Assembly (NCBI RefSeq): GCF_004027225.2
Contig: NC_044301.2
Location: 26,682,629-26,746,628 of the forward strand
Length of the DNA stretch: 64,000 bases
Reading direction: 5' to 3'
Origin: Strigops habroptila
Taxonomy: Eukaryota > Chordata > Aves > Psittaciformes > Psittacidae
Positions 37,401-43,400 of this stretch are shown piece after piece (position 1 is the stretch's first letter; the number at the start of each line of letters is the position of its first letter). Position numbers and translations under genes: made by a program. The notes under the pieces are model-generated. The model did not search any database, was not told the DNA's origin, and saw only the letters and a program-made list of their open reading frames with translations.

Positions 37401-40400
37401 TCCATCTAAGCCACTTTAATCTTAGCAGCTTTATCCACTTGCTGGTTATTCTGGTGTTCCTCAGTGGCCCGACTCTTGGGTACATGAGCATCTACGTGGA
37501 GTACCTTCACCACCAGGTTCTGCACCCGGGCAGCAATATCTTGCCACAATGCAGCAGCCCAGATGGGTTTACTTCTGCGTTGCCAGTTGCTCTGCTTCCA
37601 TTGCTGCAACCACCCCCACAGGGCATTTGCCACCATCCATGAGTCAGTATAGAGATCAAGTACTGGCCATTTTTTGTCATTCGGTAATGTCCAAGGCAAG
37701 CTGGATGGCTTTCACCTCTGCAAACTGACTCTATTCACCCTCTCCTTCAGCAGTTTCTGCAACTTGTCCCAGGGGACTCCACACAGCTGCCTTCCATCTC
37801 CAATGCTTTCCCACAATAGGGCAGGACCCATCAGTAAACAAGGCATATTGCTTTTCACTCACTGACAGTTCATTATATGGTGGGGCCTCTTCAGCACGCA
37901 TCACCTCCTCTTCTGGTGACATCCCAAAATCTTTGCCCTCTGGCCAGTCCATGATGACTTCTAGAATTCCTGGACGACTGGGATTTCCTATTCGAGCTCG
38001 TTGTGTAATTAGTGCGGCCCACTTACTCCATGTAGCATCAGTTGCATGATGTGTAGAGGAGACCCTGCCTTTGAACATCCAGCCCAGCACAGGCAACCGG
38101 GGTGCCAGGAGGAGCTGCGCTTCAGTTCCGATCACTTCTGAGGCAGCTCGAACCCCTTCATAGGCTGCCAGTATCTCTTTTTCAGTGGGAGTATAGCTGG
38201 CCTCGGATGCTTTATATCCCCGACTTCAAAAGCCGAGGGGTCGACCTCGAGTCTCCCCTGGAGCTTTCTGCCAGAGGCTCCAGGTAGGACCATTCTCCCC
38301 AGCTGCGGTATAGAGCACATTTTTCACATCTTGCCCAGTCTGGACTGGTCCAAGGGCTACTGCATGAACTATTTCTCGTTTAATTTGTTCAAAGGCTTGT
38401 TGTTGCTCAGGGCCCCATTTGAAATCATTCTTCTTCCGGGTCACATGGTAGAGAGGGCTTACAATCAGACTGTAATTTGGGATGTGCATTCTCCAGAACC
38501 CCACAACACCTAAGAAAGCTTGTGTTTCTTTCTTGTTAGTTGGTGGAGACATTGCTGTTATCTTGTTGATCACGTCTGTGGGCATCTGGCGATGTCCATC
38601 TTGCCATTTTATTCCCAAAAATTCAATCTCCTGTGCAGGTCCCTTGACCTTATTCCGTTTTATGGCAAAACTGGCCTTCAGCAGGATTTGGATTATCTTC
38701 CTCCCTTTCTCAAAAACTTCTTCTGCTGTATCACCCCACAAGATGATGTCATCAATGTACTGCAGGTGTTCTGGAGCTTGCCCCTGTTCCAGTGCAGTCT
38801 GGATCAATCCATGGCAGATGGTAGGGCTGTGTTTCCACCCCCGGGGCAGTCGGTTCCAAGTGTACTGGATGCCTCTCCAAGTGAAAGCAAACTGTGGCCT
38901 GCATTCTGCTGCCAAAGGGATTGAGAAAAATGCATTGGCAATGTCAATTGTGGCATACCACTTGGCTGCTTTTGACTCCAGTTCATAATGAAGTTCTAGC
39001 ATGTCCGGTACGGCAGCACTCAATGGTGGTGTGACTTCGTTCAGGCCACGATAGTCTACTGTTAATCTCCACTCTCCATTAGACTTTTGCACTGGCCATA
39101 TGGGGCTATTAAAGGGTGAGCAGGTCCTGCTGATCACTCCTTGGCTCTCCAGTCTACGGATCAGCTTATGGATGGGAATCAAGGAGTCTCGGTTGGTGCG
39201 ATATTGCCGCCGGTGCACTGTTGTGGTCGCAATTGGCACTTGTTGTTCTTCGACCTTCAGCAACCCCACAACAGAAGGATCCTCTGAGAGACCGGGTAAG
39301 GTGGACAGCTGCTTAATTTCCTCTGTCTCCAAGGCAGCGATACCAAAAGCCCATCTATACCCTTTTGGGTCTTTGAAGTACCCTCTCCTGAGATAGTCTA
39401 TGCCAAGGATGCATGGAGCCCCTGGACCAGTCACAATGGGGGGCTTTTGCCACTTCCTCCCAGTCAGGCTGATTTCAGCTTCCAGCATAGTTAACGCTTG
39501 GGATCCTCCTGTCCCTCCAGAAATATAAATGGGTTTCACCCCTTGATACCTTGATGGCATCAGGGTACACTGTGCACCGGTATCTACTAGACCTTATACT
39601 TCTGTGGGACTGATGTGCCAGGCCATCTGATCCACACAGTCCAGTAAATCCGATTATCCCTCTCCTCCACCTGGCTGGAGGCAGGGCCCCTCTAATAGTG
39701 ATCATAAAATTCTCCACTTATGTCTTGTAGAAAGGGATTAGTATTCCTTATCACAGGAGCTGGAGTAAAATCAGCTCTTCCACTCCATCTGGGAAACTGC
39801 TCACCAGAGACTGGAGCAGCAGCTTTCCTGGGAGGATCATCCTTGACCATTGTTCTCCTCTTCAGTTCACGCACCAGTTGCTCCAGAGCTGAAGTAGGTT
39901 TTCCATCCCACTTTCTCATATCTTCTCCGTGATCCCGCAGGTAAAACCATAGGGTGGCCCGTGGCATGCACCTCCTATATTTTCTTTCTCGAGCAGTAGG
40001 GCGCCTTCTGTTAATAGCTGAGACATGGGTTGGTACGAGTGGGGAGCTGGATAGATCGGATAAATCGTCTCTCAATTGTTTGAACTCCTGGGACAGTTTT
40101 TCCACAGCTGAAATGATGGAAGGGGTGAGATTGTCTTTGAACTCTCAGAGTTGACGAATCAGGCAATCCACTGTTGGTGATATTCCGTCATTCCAGGTCA
40201 TTGATGCCAATGTGTGGGCATATGATGATGGTGCACTCCGTGTAAGTTTCCGCCACATGGGTCGTGTACATTCGACTTCATCTGGATCTACGGATGTGTT
40301 CCTGGCATCCGGCCTACGATAGATCATCTCTATAATGGCTGATTCCCTCAGGGACTGGATGCCTTTCTCTATCGTGGTCCAGTTGGCTGAGGGACTCCTA

Positions 40401-43400
40401 ACATCGTCTTTGTAGGGAAACCTTTCCTTCACAGCTGCCAACAGCCGCCTCCAAAGGCTGAGGGCTCGCTTCTCTCTTGCAATCGCTTTATCAATTCCTC
40501 CTTCCTTAGCAAGTGATCCCAGCTGCTTGGCTTCCCTCCCTTCTAGTTCGTGACCGTCGGCCCCATTGTCCCAGCATCGGAGCAACCAGGTGACAATGTG
40601 CTCCCCTGGAAGACGGGTGAAATCTTTTCGCATATTCCGCAGTTCGGTTGAGGCCCGGGGTCGAGAAGTGACCTCTTCTTCTTCTTCCTCTTCCTCTGAC
40701 CCACGTAGTAGTAACTCTTGTTCAGATGCTGTTGCATGTAGTAATGGCATTGGGTCTTCATCTTTCTTCGCTTCGCGGGTTGCTCTTTGCGCCTCTCGTC
40801 TGCTTTTGCTTACAGGGGCAACAGACATTGTCACAAACTGGCCATTTGGTTTAGCTGCAGTGTTTGTCACTGTGGTTGGAGTGGCTGCAGTGTCTGCCAC
40901 TAGGACTGGAGTGGTTGCAATGTCTATTGCTGGGGTTGGTGCAGCTGTTGTGCTTGGGAGTTGAGTAACACCAACAGCTGCATTGTCTGTTGCTGTCGGG
41001 GTTTGAGTAGCTACTGTGCTTGTCACTGGGGTTGGTGTAGCTGCTGTATTTGAAGTTGGAGTAGCTGCGTTGTCTGTTGTGGTCAGGGTTTGAGTAGCTG
41101 TTGTGCTTGTCACTGGGGTTGATGTAGCTGCCGTACTTGGAGTAGCTGTGTTGTCTGTTGCGGTCAGGGTCTGAGTAGCTGCTGTGCTTGTAGTTGGCAT
41201 AGCTGCGTTGTCTGTTGCTTTGCCATCAGATCCAGAGACATTTTTTTCCCTTTGAAGGTGCTGGATAGTGTTGAGCAGGGCTCTGTAGGCGTAGGCCAAG
41301 CCCCAGCACGTTGCCATGATTTGTCCCTCTCTGGTATAACCAGGACGACAGCACACCTCGTTTAAGTGTTTTACTTGCTTTTCCGGATGTTGCACTTGTT
41401 CAGGGGTGAAGTTCCAAAGCACTGGAGGGGCCCACTGGCCTAGTTACTTGCCCATACTATCCCACACACCCTGCCACTCATAACTGTCCAGCCTCAGGGA
41501 AAATCTCTTGGTGGTCCTCCTATATCGTCGTCTAATCCTAGACCAGATTCGAACCTGATACTGCTGAACTTTTGAGATTAAACGAAATACGATGTTCCTA
41601 CGACGGGATGGCCATGGGTAAAACACACTCCGTATGTTTGCCAACATGCTGATCCCCAGCACAATCAGCAGGCAGGTTTCAAGGGTATTCAAAGGCCATC
41701 CAATACCTTCAGAACTCTCAACTGCTGTTGCAAATAGGCTGGTGGGGGAATGGGGGGTGAAAGAGAATGCCTCCTTCGTAAGTTTACCCCCCGAGGAGAA
41801 AAAAAAAGATATGCAATTGCTAAAATATTTCATTATATACCTCCCAATATATAGAGGTGATGGCCACGCTGGAAGCACAAACCAGACCAGTTTCATGATC
41901 AATGAGTCTATTGTATTACAAGTCATTACCATGAAGTACAGTGAAACAAGAACCTTAGCCCAGGCCCCCCAGCCAATAAACACTAAAACAGCAAATAGTG
42001 GCTTTAAGTAAGGTACAACATGCTGAAACCCTGAGATCAAGCGCAACAAGTCTGAGAGCCAAATAATCACCATTGTGACGAGTAGTAACAATGAATGCTT
42101 ATCACAAATATGATTAAACACACTCTGGTCAGATCTGTCGTTATCTCAACCTTTCGAGCCCCACGTTGGGCGCCAAAAAGAACTGTCATGGTTTGAGCCC
42201 AGCCGGTAACTCAGAACCACACAGCCGCTCGCTCACTCCCCCCCTTCCTCCCCCCGCTCCCGGAGGGATGCGGAGGAGAATCAAAAGAATGTAACTCCCA
42301 CGGGTTGAGATAAGAGCAGTCCCGCAACTAAGGTATAATACAAAACCACTACTGCTACCACCAATGATAATAATGATTAGTGAAATAACAAGTGGAGAGG
42401 ATACAATTGCTCACCACCCGCCGACCGATACCCAGCCCGACCCAAGCAGTGATCTGGGCCTTCCGGGTACCTCCCCCCGGTTTATATACTGGGCATGACG
42501 TGCTGTGGTATGGAATACCCCTTTGGCTAGTTGGGGTCAGGTGTCCTGTCTCTGCTTCCTCCCGGCTTCCCCTCCTCCCTGGCAAAGCACGAGACTGAGA
42601 AAGTCCTTGGTTGGAATAAACATTACTTAGCAACAACTAAAAACATCAGTGTTATCAGTGTTGTTCCCAGGCTGAAAGTTAAAAAACACAGCACTGCACT
42701 AGCTACTAAGAAGGAGAAAAATGACTGCTATAGCTGAACCCAGGACATACTACTACTAATAATAATAATGATAAGGGAAATAACAAGGGGAGAGAATATA
42801 AAGCTAAAAGGGGAAAGGAAAAAAAAAAAACCCACAAACAATAAACCCAAGTGATGCACAATACGATTGCTCACCACTCACCGACCGATACCCAGCCTGA
42901 CCCGAGCAGCAATCGGTAACTCTCTCCAGTTTCTATACTGGGCATGATGTGCTGTGGTATGGAATACCCCTTTGGCTAGTTTGGGTCAGGTGTCCTGTCT
43001 CTGCTTCCTCCCGGCTTCTTGTGCCCCTCCTCACTGGCAGAGGATGAGAGACTGAAAAGTCCTTGATCAGAGTAAACATTACTTAGCAACAACTAAAAAT
43101 ATCAGTGTGTTATCAGCACTGTTCCCAGACTGAAGCCAAAACACAGCACTGCACCAGCTACTAGGAAGGAAAAAAAAAACCCTAACTGTTACAGCTGAAA
43201 CCAAGACAAGAAATAAACTGGAAGCTTGTCGCTGTGAATATAGTAGCTAACCAGATGGTGAGATTTAACTTTATGTTGTCCTGAAATTTACTTTTCATGT
43301 GTACTTTCAGCAATTCCATACGGAAATGTACAGACACCAGTCACACACCAAGAAATAACGAAACACAATATCTGAGGCAACACATTGCAGTCTTACCTGT

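Larger units (their letters stand above)
35525..42747 (-). mobile_element. ERV C: best preserved ERV-L-like provirus, nested in an older LTR
   Basis: 7223 bp, with LTRs 35525-36088 and 42184-42747 (both 564 bp, about a dozen to fifteen differences by eye). The target duplication is TACTA (35520-35524 and 42748-42752). Contents in sense: primer-binding site 42158-42175, gag 42073-39692, pol 39691-about 36518. AMFR intron 2, same orientation as AMFR. The LTR similarity makes it the youngest provirus here for which both LTRs could be compared. Confidence 0.95.
35357..43208 (-). mobile_element. Older insert-type solo LTR, split by ERV C
   Basis: The outer 168 bp (35357-35524) and the remainder (42748-43208) belong to one LTR of the insert-bearing subfamily, separated by ERV C. 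Its own target duplication is AGAAA at 35352-35356 and 43209-43213. Minus strand, AMFR intron 2. Confidence 0.9.
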
